A DNA stretch of 5,364 nucleotides from Verrucomicrobiota bacterium (GTDB lineage: Bacteria > Verrucomicrobiota > Verrucomicrobiia > Opitutales > Seribacteraceae), in contig JACNJI010000259.1 of NCBI GenBank assembly GCA_014382645.1, positions 1 through 5,364 on the forward strand, written 5' to 3'. How positions within the stretch are numbered: the first letter of the stretch is position 1; the number at the start of each line of letters is the position of its first letter. The notes under the pieces were generated by a model. That model saw only the letters and a program-made list of their open reading frames with translations, did no database searches and was not told where the DNA came from. A program made the translations under genes and the position numbers. Shown here piece by piece: positions 1 to 4,936 of the stretch.

Positions 1-219
1 GCGACGCGGGGGCGGGGGTTGCATCGGGGGCAAGGGTGAGGGGGGATTCGGTGAGAGAGGTGATGCAGGTGCTCCAACGACAGCCGGTTCGGCTACTGCA
101 GTAGCATGGGAAACAATCGCATCCGAGGAATCATTTGGTTGTTCAGGATCCGTTGAACCATTATCGCACCCCCACAGAAGCAGAACTGGAAGTAAAACGA
201 TGAAGTACTTATTTTTCAC
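1..219 (-). CDS. Putative lipoprotein, N-terminal part (runs off left edge)
   Basis: The frame starts at GTG (219-217) and stays open for 73 codons to the window edge, so the C-terminus is missing. It begins MKNKYFIVLLPVLLLWGCDN: a short basic start, a hydrophobic core at residues 5-16 and a lipobox L15-W16-G17-C18. Tryptophan at -2 is unusual but tolerated. Signal peptidase II would be expected to cut before Cys18, leaving a lipid-anchored envelope protein. Asp19 directly after the cysteine would, by the E. coli rule, hold it in the inner membrane; whether that rule applies here is unknown. Residues 19-53 are polar and rich in Asp, Ala, Pro and Val, and residues 54-73 are mostly proline with Ser, Leu and Arg, like a flexible linker. 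In this frame a TAG lies upstream (270-268), and GTG is the only usual start after it. No good ribosome site is seen. Function unknown. The first 50 bases are so G-rich that the proline run may contain errors. Confidence 0.62.
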   Translation of the reverse strand, partial: MKNKYFIVLLPVLLLWGCDNGSTDPEQPNDSSDAIVSHATAVAEPAVVGAPASPLSPNPPSPLPPMQPPPPRR

Positions 220-354
220 AATACCAACATTCTGAACAAGCTTACCCTCAATGCAAGTGCCTTTACTCTAAGGTATCCTGACAGGCAATCCCCTTTTGGC
301 TCAGGCGAATGCCTTGACGAAAGTGCACTTGCTCGGCATGAAAGGTTTTCTTCT
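220..354. promoter_or_regulatory. Divergent intergenic region between lipoprotein and transporter operon
   Basis: These 135 bases separate two divergent genes and should hold both promoters. On the plus strand there is a TTGACG at 314-319, but the best -10 after a 17-base spacer (CATGAA, 337-342) matches the consensus at only three of six positions and would place the transcript start almost on the gene, beyond its ribosome site. On the minus strand TTGCCT (287-282) with TAAAGG 17 bases on is equally weak. A perfect 10-bp palindrome, AAGTGCACTT (321-330), and a small stem AGGC-GAAT-GCCT (303-314) are also present. Palindromes of 10 bp occur by chance several times in a window this long, so neither is strong evidence of an operator. 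Confidence 0.3.
340..345 (+). promoter_or_regulatory. Ribosome binding site of the small membrane protein
   Basis: GAAAGG lies nine bases before the ATG at 355. That is a partial Shine-Dalgarno match at a good distance. It supports this ATG, which is also the first ATG in a frame open from about 196. Confidence 0.5.
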
Positions 355-639
355 ATGTTGTTTTCACCTGCAAGTTTAGTTGCGATAAATTGCGCCATTT
401 TTTCAGGCATTGCTATTGGTTCGATTCTTAATGAAGGAAATGATGTTTTATGGACTGTCGTTTTATCTATCCTAGGGGCTTTGGTGAATGTTTTCGTTTG
501 GCGGCATATCAGTAAGAAGGATTTAACGAATCCTGAAACGATGGAAATTCAAAGCTCTACCGAACGAGAACGGTTGATGGAAGAGTTGAGCGAAGAAGCC
601 GAACGGCGGCGCGAACTTGATCGCATCGAGCGGAATTGA
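355..639 (+). CDS. Small membrane protein, two helices plus charged tail
   Basis: A 94-residue protein that I do not recognise. Two hydrophobic stretches, about residues 6-25 and 31-49, look like a membrane hairpin with a short polar turn (NEGND) between them. After a basic patch (WRHISKKD) comes a hydrophilic C-terminal region; residues 68-94 are almost entirely Glu and Arg with spaced Leu and Ile, as in a charged helix or short coiled coil on the cytoplasmic side. The start ATG has a fair ribosome site (340-345). The stop TGA (637-639) overlaps a possible TTG start of the peptide transporter and is 14 bases from that gene's preferred ATG. The two genes are probably cotranscribed, so this protein might be an accessory subunit or regulator of the transporter. 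That link rests on position only. Confidence 0.66.
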   Translation: MLFSPASLVAINCAIFSGIAIGSILNEGNDVLWTVVLSILGALVNVFVWRHISKKDLTNPETMEIQSSTERERLMEELSEEAERRRELDRIERN

Positions 640-653
640 CGGCTCTACCAAAT

Positions 654-2126
654 ATGAGTTCATACAGGACAGGTCCGCTCGCCACCGACAAGATGCCACC
701 TGGCATCCCGTATATAATTGGGAATGAGGCAGCTGAGCGATTTTCCTTCTACGGGATGCGGAGTGTTCTCTTAGCCTATATGACCGTTTATCTCGCGAAC
801 CCTGACGGAACGATGGCTATTCTTCCGGAAAAGGAAGCCGCAGTTTGGGTTCATTTCTTCGTCGGTTCAGCCTATTTCTTCCCAATTATAGGCGGAATTC
901 TGTCAGATGCTTTTTTCGGAAAGTATCGTATCATCATTTCTCTTTCGATGACTTATTGTCTGGGCCATCTTTGCCTAGCCTGTATGGGGGTAATGGGAAA
1001 CACTCGAGAATGGCTCTTTGTAGGCTTGCTCCTAATCGCGATTGGTTCTGGAGGAATCAAACCTTGCGTGTCGGCACACGTCGGTGACCAATTTGGAAAG
1101 AAAAACGGTCGGTTACTGAGTCGTGTCTTCGGCTGGTTTTACTTTTCCATCAATTTCGGGGCGTTTGCATCCGGTCTGCTTACCCCTTTTCTTCTGGAGG
1201 GGCGCAATGTCGCCGGGACGATTGGCGGACGAGTTTATCCATGGGTCGAGTTTCTTGTAGGGGAAAAGGCTCAAGAGGAAATAATATTTGGTCCTCATTA
1301 CGCCTTTGGTTTACCGGGGGTGCTCATGGCGTTGGCCACTTTCGTTTTCTGGTTGGGCCGAAATCGTTTTGCTCATGTGCCTCCGATGGGAGCAACTTAT
1401 TTCCGTCAGGTTTTCTCGGGAGAAAGTCTGAAGTTAGTCGGCCGATTATCTATAATCTTCTCTTTCTTTATTATATTTTGGTCGTTATTCGACCAGTTGG
1501 GCACCTCGTGGCAAATTCAAGCTCGAAGCCTAGACCGCATTATTCCGGATTGGATTCCGGTTCTTGGAGGTTACGAATTATTGGCCGCTCAAGTTGCGGC
1601 AGTCTTTAATCCGCTCTTTATCCTCTTACTGATCCCGGTATTCAATTATTGGATATACCCCTTGATTGAACGGGTTTATCCCCTTAACCCTTTGCGTAAA
1701 ATCAGCATCGGTCTCTTTGTCATGACTTTCGCCTTTTCCATTGTAGCCTTGGTACAAGTTGCGGTTGATAATGGAGCAACTCCTCACATGGGGTGGCAGG
1801 TTTTAGCCTGTTTGCTGCTTACCTCGGCAGAGGTTATGATATCAATAACCGGTTTGGAGTTTTCCTACACTCAAGCACCCAAGGCAATGAAGTCCTTCGT
1901 CCTTTCATTGTTTCTCCTTACAGTATCCTTCGGGAATTTTTTCACCTCGGGGGTAAAGTATTTCATTCTAAATGAAGACGGTTCCTCCAAATTGCCGGGG
2001 GCTTCCGAGTTTTGGTTCTGGACAGGATTGGTGGGCCTTGCTGCAGTTCTTTTTGTCTTTGTTTCCAAATCCTACAAGTCCAAGACTTACCTTCAGGAGG
2101 AGGAGGTCGACCCAGTCGACGCCTAG
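654..2126 (+). CDS. POT/PTR family proton-dependent oligopeptide transporter
   Basis: A 490-residue inner-membrane protein of the major facilitator superfamily, expected to import di- or tripeptides with protons. Family motifs are clear: ExxERF-x-[YF]YG at 25-34 (EAAERFSFYG, the proton-coupling motif, with Phe where Tyr is usual at 32), GSGGIKP at 131-137 followed by GDQF at 144-147, the PTR2 signature FYFSINFG at 162-169, DQLGTSWQIQA at 280-290, and a late stretch at 391-414 containing GLEFSYTQAP and ending in MKS. Twelve or more hydrophobic helices cover the chain, and a short acidic tail (QEEEVDPVDA) ends it. A TTG six codons upstream (636) would overlap the previous stop as TTGA, but I prefer ATG at 654 because the protein then starts close to the conserved PPGIPYIIGNE block. 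Neither start has a strong ribosome site. It probably forms an operon with the small membrane protein before it. The exact substrate cannot be read from the sequence. Confidence 0.93.
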   Translation: MSSYRTGPLATDKMPPGIPYIIGNEAAERFSFYGMRSVLLAYMTVYLANPDGTMAILPEKEAAVWVHFFVGSAYFFPIIGGILSDAFFGKYRIIISLSMTYCLGHLCLACMGVMGNTREWLFVGLLLIAIGSGGIKPCVSAHVGDQFGKKNGRLLSRVFGWFYFSINFGAFASGLLTPFLLEGRNVAGTIGGRVYPWVEFLVGEKAQEEIIFGPHYAFGLPGVLMALATFVFWLGRNRFAHVPPMGATYFRQVFSGESLKLVGRLSIIFSFFIIFWSLFDQLGTSWQIQARSLDRIIPDWIPVLGGYELLAAQVAAVFNPLFILLLIPVFNYWIYPLIERVYPLNPLRKISIGLFVMTFAFSIVALVQVAVDNGATPHMGWQVLACLLLTSAEVMISITGLEFSYTQAPKAMKSFVLSLFLLTVSFGNFFTSGVKYFILNEDGSSKLPGASEFWFWTGLVGLAAVLFVFVSKSYKSKTYLQEEEVDPVDA

Positions 2127-2127
2127 G
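2106..2127. other. GTCGAC inverted repeat and shared CCTAGG stop site
   Basis: GTCGAC occurs at 2106-2111 and again at 2115-2120, separated by CCA. Because GTCGAC is its own reverse complement, the pair can form a six-base hairpin with a three-base loop. It lies in the last codons of the transporter and just beyond the stop of the opposing DUF721 gene. CCTAGG (2122-2127) directly after it holds both stop codons. No T-run follows on either strand, so it does not look like a standard intrinsic terminator, although it is the only hairpin at this gene junction. Confidence 0.35.
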
Positions 2128-2521
2128 TGGTCCGAAGAGACAAATCCCTCACATAACCGCAACGAGGAAGTTTTTGTATGGAGGAGAGAATTTGTCGCTT
2201 GATAAAAGACAATTCCTGTCGCACAGCTTCTCCAGAAGCATGAATCATTAGCACCCCGTCGTCCGTAAGCCTATCGGGGGCACACTTGCCTGCAAAGGCA
2301 CGGCCAACTACCTTGGTCCAATTCGCTGCGATTTCTCCTTCAGCCGTTTCCTCTTTCCCCAGTTTCATCTTCTCGAAGGCGACATCCAGTATATCGTCCA
2401 TGGACCGGGGTTCTCTTCCTTTGAATTGCTCTAGAAACGGGGAATGCGGAAGGGTACGGAACACCCGGACCAGATCTTCCGTAGATTCTACTTCTACTTT
2501 TCTGCGTTTCTTTGCAGTCAT
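2123..2521 (-). CDS. DUF721 family protein, DciA-like (replicative helicase loader family)
   Basis: A 132-residue protein matching the DUF721 pattern. After a basic N-terminus (MTAKKRRKVE) comes a helical part with DDILDVAFEKM at 42-52, then Trp68 in the family's W-x-x-[IV]-V-G motif (WTKVVG, 68-73). The DGVLMIHASG strand at 88-97 is followed by the R-x-E-L-x-F-I helix region at 101-107. DciA, the characterised member of this family, helps load DnaB helicase in bacteria without DnaC; that role here is inferred from the family. The ATG at 2521 is directly preceded by a GTG (2524) that could also start the protein. AGGGA (2536-2532) lies 10 bases before the ATG and supports this region as the start. 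The TAG stop overlaps the transporter's TAG in the opposite direction. It is divergent from fabV. Confidence 0.82.
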   Translation of the reverse strand: MTAKKRRKVEVESTEDLVRVFRTLPHSPFLEQFKGREPRSMDDILDVAFEKMKLGKEETAEGEIAANWTKVVGRAFAGKCAPDRLTDDGVLMIHASGEAVRQELSFIKRQILSSIQKLPRCGYVRDLSLRTT

Positions 2522-2537
2522 CACATTAACTTCCCTA

Positions 2538-2549
2538 ACTCAATTGAGT
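2538..2549. promoter_or_regulatory. 12-bp perfect palindrome ACTCAATTGAGT, candidate operator
   Basis: The site is a perfect inverted repeat with no spacer. It lies one base upstream of the DUF721 gene's ribosome site on the minus strand and 125 bases before fabV. TTGAGT (2544-2549), its right half, could act as a -35 for fabV with TATTAC (2569-2574) as -10, but the 19-base spacer is long and the -10 is poor. About one 12-bp palindrome is expected by chance in a window of this size, so only its intergenic place makes it interesting. Confidence 0.35.
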
Positions 2550-2570
2550 CGCTATGCCAAAGAAAAAATA

Positions 2571-2636
2571 TTACTGAACTTTCTTCGAAAGATCGATAAG
2601 GCTTGCCCGTAGGCAAAGGTAAGGCAAAAAAGCCAT
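2571..2636 (-). CDS. Candidate 21-residue leader peptide / micro-ORF
   Basis: ATG at 2636-2634 opens 21 codons ending in TAA (2573-2571) and would encode MAFLPYLCLRASLIDLSKKV followed by Gln. The reason to list it is its ribosome site: AAGGAGGT (2651-2644) is a full Shine-Dalgarno match, eight bases before the ATG when measured from AGGAGG. That is better than any real gene in this window has. It lies 49 bases upstream of the DUF721 gene on the same strand and antisense to the fabV leader. In the minus-strand RNA the segment AGGTAAG overlapping this ribosome site can pair with CTTACCT (2623-2617) inside the ORF, leaving the ATG in a 17-base loop. The peptide has no recognisable domain or obvious attenuation pattern. 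It could be a regulatory leader or chance. Confidence 0.35.
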   Translation of the reverse strand: MAFLPYLCLRASLIDLSKKVQ

Positions 2637-2674
2637 CTTTCTTACCTCCTTCTATATTTCAGAAAAAAATTATT

Positions 2675-3850
2675 ATGATCGTTGAACCTAAAATTCGAGG
2701 ATTCGTTTGCATCACAGCCCATCCGACTGGTTGCTTTGCCAATATTGCTGAGCAAATTGCATACGCCAAGGAGCACTCTTTGCCTGCCGGGGCAGGACCC
2801 AAGCGAGTTCTTGTCGTCGGAGCATCCACCGGGTACGGTCTGTCATCTAGGGTGGCAGCCGCGTTTTCGTGTTCCGCCGATACTCTCGGCGTTTATTTCG
2901 AGAGAGAAGCTGCCAACGGACGGACGGGGACAGCCGGCCATTACAATTCACATGCCTTTTGCGCAGCTGCCGAGAAGGCCGGCTTAAAAGCGATCGACGT
3001 TAATGGAGATGCGTTTTCAGATGAAATCAAAGACCAGACTATCGAAAAAGCAAAGGCATTGGGAGGGCAATTCGATCTCGTGGTCTACAGTCTAGCCTCT
3101 CCACGAAGAACGGATCCGTCGGACGGTCAAAACTATAAGGCATGCCTAAAGCCTGTCGGCGCCGTGTATAAGAACCAGACTCTTGATACCGACAAGGGAG
3201 AGGTGAAGGAAATCTCCATAGACCCGGCCTCTGAAGATGACGTGCTTCAGACAACAAAGGTCATGGGCGGAGAGGACTGGAAAGCCTGGACGGAAGCCTT
3301 GTTGGATGCCGATTTATTGGCTCCCGGAGCCATTAACATCGCGTATTCTTACATCGGACCGCAAGTCACATGGCCCATTTACCGAAACGGCACGATTGGA
3401 CGAGCAAAGGAACATCTCGAGCAAACCGCTGGCGGACTGATGTCCTTGATGGAGGAAAGAATCGGAGGCAAGGCTTATGTTTCAGTAAACAAGGCGGTCG
3501 TAACTCAGGCCTCCTCCGCCATTCCGGTAGTTCCCTTGTACGTATCACTTCTTTTCAAGATCATGAAGGAGAAAGGCACGCACGAGGGATGCATCGAACA
3601 GATTTGCAGGCTTTTTAGTGACCGACTCTACGCAGACGGAGACCCTGAACGCGACGACCTGGGCCGCATACGTCTGGATGACCGAGAGATGTCTCCCGAC
3701 GTACAGGAAACAATCATCGAACGGTGGCCCCACTTGAATACCGAGAATCTGACTGAATTGACGGATTTCGAGGGCTATCGCAAAGAGTTTCTGAAGCTAT
3801 TCGGATTCGGCCGCGCAGACATCGATTATTCCGCGGAAGTGGAAGTGTAG
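2675..3850 (+). CDS. fabV: FabV, NADH-dependent trans-2-enoyl-ACP reductase
   Basis: A 391-residue cytoplasmic reductase that completes each round of fatty acid elongation by reducing trans-2-enoyl-ACP (or -CoA) with NADH. It is close to the usual FabV length of about 400. The start MIVEPKIRGFVCITAHPTGC matches the family's conserved N-terminus and fixes ATG 2675; an upstream in-frame TTG at 2603 would add 24 atypical residues. The Rossmann glycine motif GASTGYG is at 49-55. An acidic residue, Glu76, at the end of the second strand (VYFE) fits NADH use. The catalytic pair is Tyr236-x8-Lys245, the Y-x8-K spacing that separates FabV from FabI. GTAGHYNSHAF at 85-95 and AYSYIGP at 223-229 are also typical. 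FabV enzymes are known to be far less sensitive to triclosan than FabI. No clear ribosome site precedes the gene, only an A-rich stretch. It is divergent from the DUF721 gene and stands alone as a fatty acid gene here. Confidence 0.96.
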   Translation: MIVEPKIRGFVCITAHPTGCFANIAEQIAYAKEHSLPAGAGPKRVLVVGASTGYGLSSRVAAAFSCSADTLGVYFEREAANGRTGTAGHYNSHAFCAAAEKAGLKAIDVNGDAFSDEIKDQTIEKAKALGGQFDLVVYSLASPRRTDPSDGQNYKACLKPVGAVYKNQTLDTDKGEVKEISIDPASEDDVLQTTKVMGGEDWKAWTEALLDADLLAPGAINIAYSYIGPQVTWPIYRNGTIGRAKEHLEQTAGGLMSLMEERIGGKAYVSVNKAVVTQASSAIPVVPLYVSLLFKIMKEKGTHEGCIEQICRLFSDRLYADGDPERDDLGRIRLDDREMSPDVQETIIERWPHLNTENLTELTDFEGYRKEFLKLFGFGRADIDYSAEVEV

Positions 3851-3860
3851 GCCGCGACTC

Positions 3861-3895
3861 ATTCGGGCGAAGAAGGGTGGGGCGACGCCCTGAAT
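3861..3895. terminator. Hairpin between convergent fabV and fmdB-like genes
   Basis: ATTCGGGCG (3861-3869) pairs with CGCCC-GAAT (3886-3890 and 3892-3895), leaving one bulged T at 3891. This gives a nine-base-pair stem around a 16-base loop. It fills most of the 44 bases between two converging stop codons, the usual place for a two-way terminator. There is no proper T-run on either side, only a CTTTCTTT about ten bases on in the plus direction, so simple intrinsic termination is uncertain. Confidence 0.4.
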
Positions 3896-4227
3896 CAATC
3901 GGCTTTCTTTGCCGTGGTCTCCTTCTTCTTGGATGGAGTGGAATCCTTACTTTCGGATTTCGAACTACCCTTATCTGAAACCTTGGAGCTGTCGGTGCTG
4001 CCCGAACTTTCTTTATCCGATTCCTTCTTCTTTGGCTCGGCCTTCTTCTTGTAATCAGTCTCATAAAAACCGGTTCCCTTGAAGATAAGTCCTGCCCCGA
4101 TCCCTATTCTTCGTCGAGCCTTATGTTTTTTGCATTTTGGGCAGGATTGGGTTGGAGAGTCTTTCATGGGCTGAAAGAATTCCCATTCGTGACTGCAGGC
4201 TTCGCAAATATAGTCGTAAGTAGGCAT
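3895..4227 (-). CDS. FmdB family zinc ribbon protein
   Basis: A 110-residue protein starting MPTYDYICEACSHEWEFFQ, the typical opening of the FmdB/CxxC_CXXC_SSSS regulatory protein family. One zinc would be held by Cys8, Cys11, Cys29 and Cys32. The conserved patch GAGLIFKGTGFYETDY at 44-59 completes the domain. Residues 60-110 are a low-complexity tail of Lys, Ser, Glu, Asp and Thr, probably disordered; tails of this kind are common in the family but vary in length. FmdB was named as a possible regulator of formamidase in Methylophilus, and the role of most members is unknown, so I assign no pathway. The ATG lacks a Shine-Dalgarno site; an AT-rich CATTTTAAA lies four bases upstream. It follows the DUF4013 gene by 65 bases on the same strand and may be cotranscribed with it or have its own promoter. 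Confidence 0.93.
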   Translation of the reverse strand: MPTYDYICEACSHEWEFFQPMKDSPTQSCPKCKKHKARRRIGIGAGLIFKGTGFYETDYKKKAEPKKKESDKESSGSTDSSKVSDKGSSKSESKDSTPSKKKETTAKKAD

Positions 4228-4231
4228 GATA

Positions 4232-4288
4232 TTTAAAATGTGCGCTCATAAATCAGTGGTTAAAGGTTGGATGGCAATTTTCCCGCAA
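4232..4288 (-). promoter_or_regulatory. Upstream element pair of the FmdB gene
   Basis: In the 65 bases between the DUF4013 stop and the FmdB start, two elements recur that are also found upstream of the DUF4013 gene. GCAATTTTCCCGCAAG (plus strand, 4274-4289) differs at only two of 16 positions from the copy at 4919-4934. CATTTTAAA (minus strand, 4240-4232) is identical in both places and lies just before each start codon. The first contains two GCAA units spaced 11 bases, about one helical turn. I cannot tell whether these are promoter parts, protein sites or chance. Confidence 0.35.
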
Positions 4289-4292
4289 GAGA

Positions 4293-4895
4293 TTAGGAAT
4301 CTTTTTCGATTTCTCGAAAGAGAGCAATCGAATAGGCAAGCAAGCTCAATGCTCCAATAAAAAAGGCAAATCCATACAAGGGAAAGGCCAGTAGGCACAA
4401 TCCCCAAAACGCGAGAATAGGAAATATGAGTGCTCGATATGCGCTCCCGGCCAAGGTCGCGACCTCCCTTATTCTCCAGGCGTCGGCATATAGACCGTCT
4501 CGAGCATAACTCCTGACTCCGGACAGGAAAAAGAACATGCCCGCGAATGCGCCTATACCCACAGGCAAATAAGCAGCCACACCTAGAAAGCCAAAAGTAA
4601 GTAAATCCAAGAACTCGCTGACACCCCATCCTAAAAATGCGGGCAGTATCAAGTATCCCAAAAGCAGCAGAGCGAGTTTGCACCCACTTGCGAAAAGTTC
4701 CAAAAGGGAAAAGTCTTGCCAACCGGGGAGTTCCCCATCTCCCGTACGACTCAATCGCAAAGTATATTCCATGAGATAGCCCAAGGGCAGCAAGTTTACC
4801 ACCGGAACGAAGGTCAAGGCTCCTCCCCACAAAACCTTGGGCATCCAGCCGGCTTGACAGAAAAGCCGGCCACATAGGGCTTCAAAACTTGGCAT
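4293..4895 (-). CDS. DUF4013 domain-containing integral membrane protein
   Basis: A 200-residue hydrophobic protein of unknown function. Residues 24-73 match the DUF4013 pattern: a GG-x-L-x-x-x-P-x-x-N helix (GGALTFVPVVNLLPLGYLME, 24-43), a polar turn with the marker ELPGWQDF (55-62), then a second helix region beginning LLELFASG (64-71). Further hydrophobic stretches at about 72-92, 98-127 and 155-192 suggest four to six membrane helices, and the protein ends in a charged tail (REIEKDS). No enzymatic motif is visible. The start ATG has only a weak AAAGAG near it. A second long frame overlaps nearly the whole gene (4246-4875), but it lacks any family pattern. It is divergent from the prenyl synthase gene with 41 bases between the starts, and it lies upstream of the FmdB gene. 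Confidence 0.87.
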   Translation of the reverse strand: MPSFEALCGRLFCQAGWMPKVLWGGALTFVPVVNLLPLGYLMEYTLRLSRTGDGELPGWQDFSLLELFASGCKLALLLLGYLILPAFLGWGVSEFLDLLTFGFLGVAAYLPVGIGAFAGMFFFLSGVRSYARDGLYADAWRIREVATLAGSAYRALIFPILAFWGLCLLAFPLYGFAFFIGALSLLAYSIALFREIEKDS

Positions 4896-4936
4896 AATCT
4901 CTTTAAAATGCCATTATTGCAAATTTTCCGCAAGTC
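4896..4936. promoter_or_regulatory. Short divergent promoter region, DUF4013 gene / prenyl synthase
   Basis: Only 41 bases separate two divergent starts, so both promoters must overlap each other or the genes. On the minus strand AATAAT (4918-4913) matches the -10 consensus at five of six bases and would give a very short leader of about ten bases; no good -35 is seen at the right distance. GCAAATTTTCCGCAAG (4919-4934) and CATTTTAAA (4910-4902 on minus) are the same two elements as upstream of the FmdB gene. No Shine-Dalgarno site precedes the plus-strand ATG at 4937. Confidence 0.35.

Noticed and set aside
92..105. Perfect 14-bp palindrome GCTACTGCAGTAGC
   Set aside because: It lies within the lipoprotein coding sequence (encoding Ala, Thr, Val). 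A palindrome of this length has roughly a one-in-three chance of appearing in a window this size.
216..410. 64-codon minus-strand frame ending in a GTGA overlap with the lipoprotein start
   Set aside because: It lies antisense to the start of the small membrane protein, has no recognisable features and no ribosome site. The stop/start overlap is likely chance.
2095..2106. AGGAGG repeats that look like a strong ribosome site
   Set aside because: They encode the Glu-Glu-Glu run at the transporter's C-terminus, and no plausible gene starts at a suitable distance downstream on the plus strand.
2286..2612. 108-codon plus-strand frame antisense to the DUF721 gene
   Set aside because: Ser/Thr/Arg-rich translation with no family pattern. 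The opposite strand carries the W-x-x-V-V-G motif and a good ribosome site.
2603..2674. N-terminal extension of FabV from a TTG at 2603
   Set aside because: FabV proteins begin at the MIVEPKIRGF-type sequence (ATG 2675). The 24 extra residues are Lys/Pro-rich, arise from a leader with hairpins, and have no ribosome site.
3714..4064. 116-codon minus-strand frame across the fabV/FmdB junction
   Set aside because: Very Arg- and Pro-rich shadow of two well-supported genes, spanning a convergent intergenic hairpin.
4246..4875. A 209-codon open frame on the minus strand, longer than the DUF4013 frame it overlaps
   Set aside because: Its translation is rich in Arg, Ser and Cys without family pattern, whereas the 4293-4895 frame shows membrane helices and the DUF4013 markers. 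It is a shadow frame.
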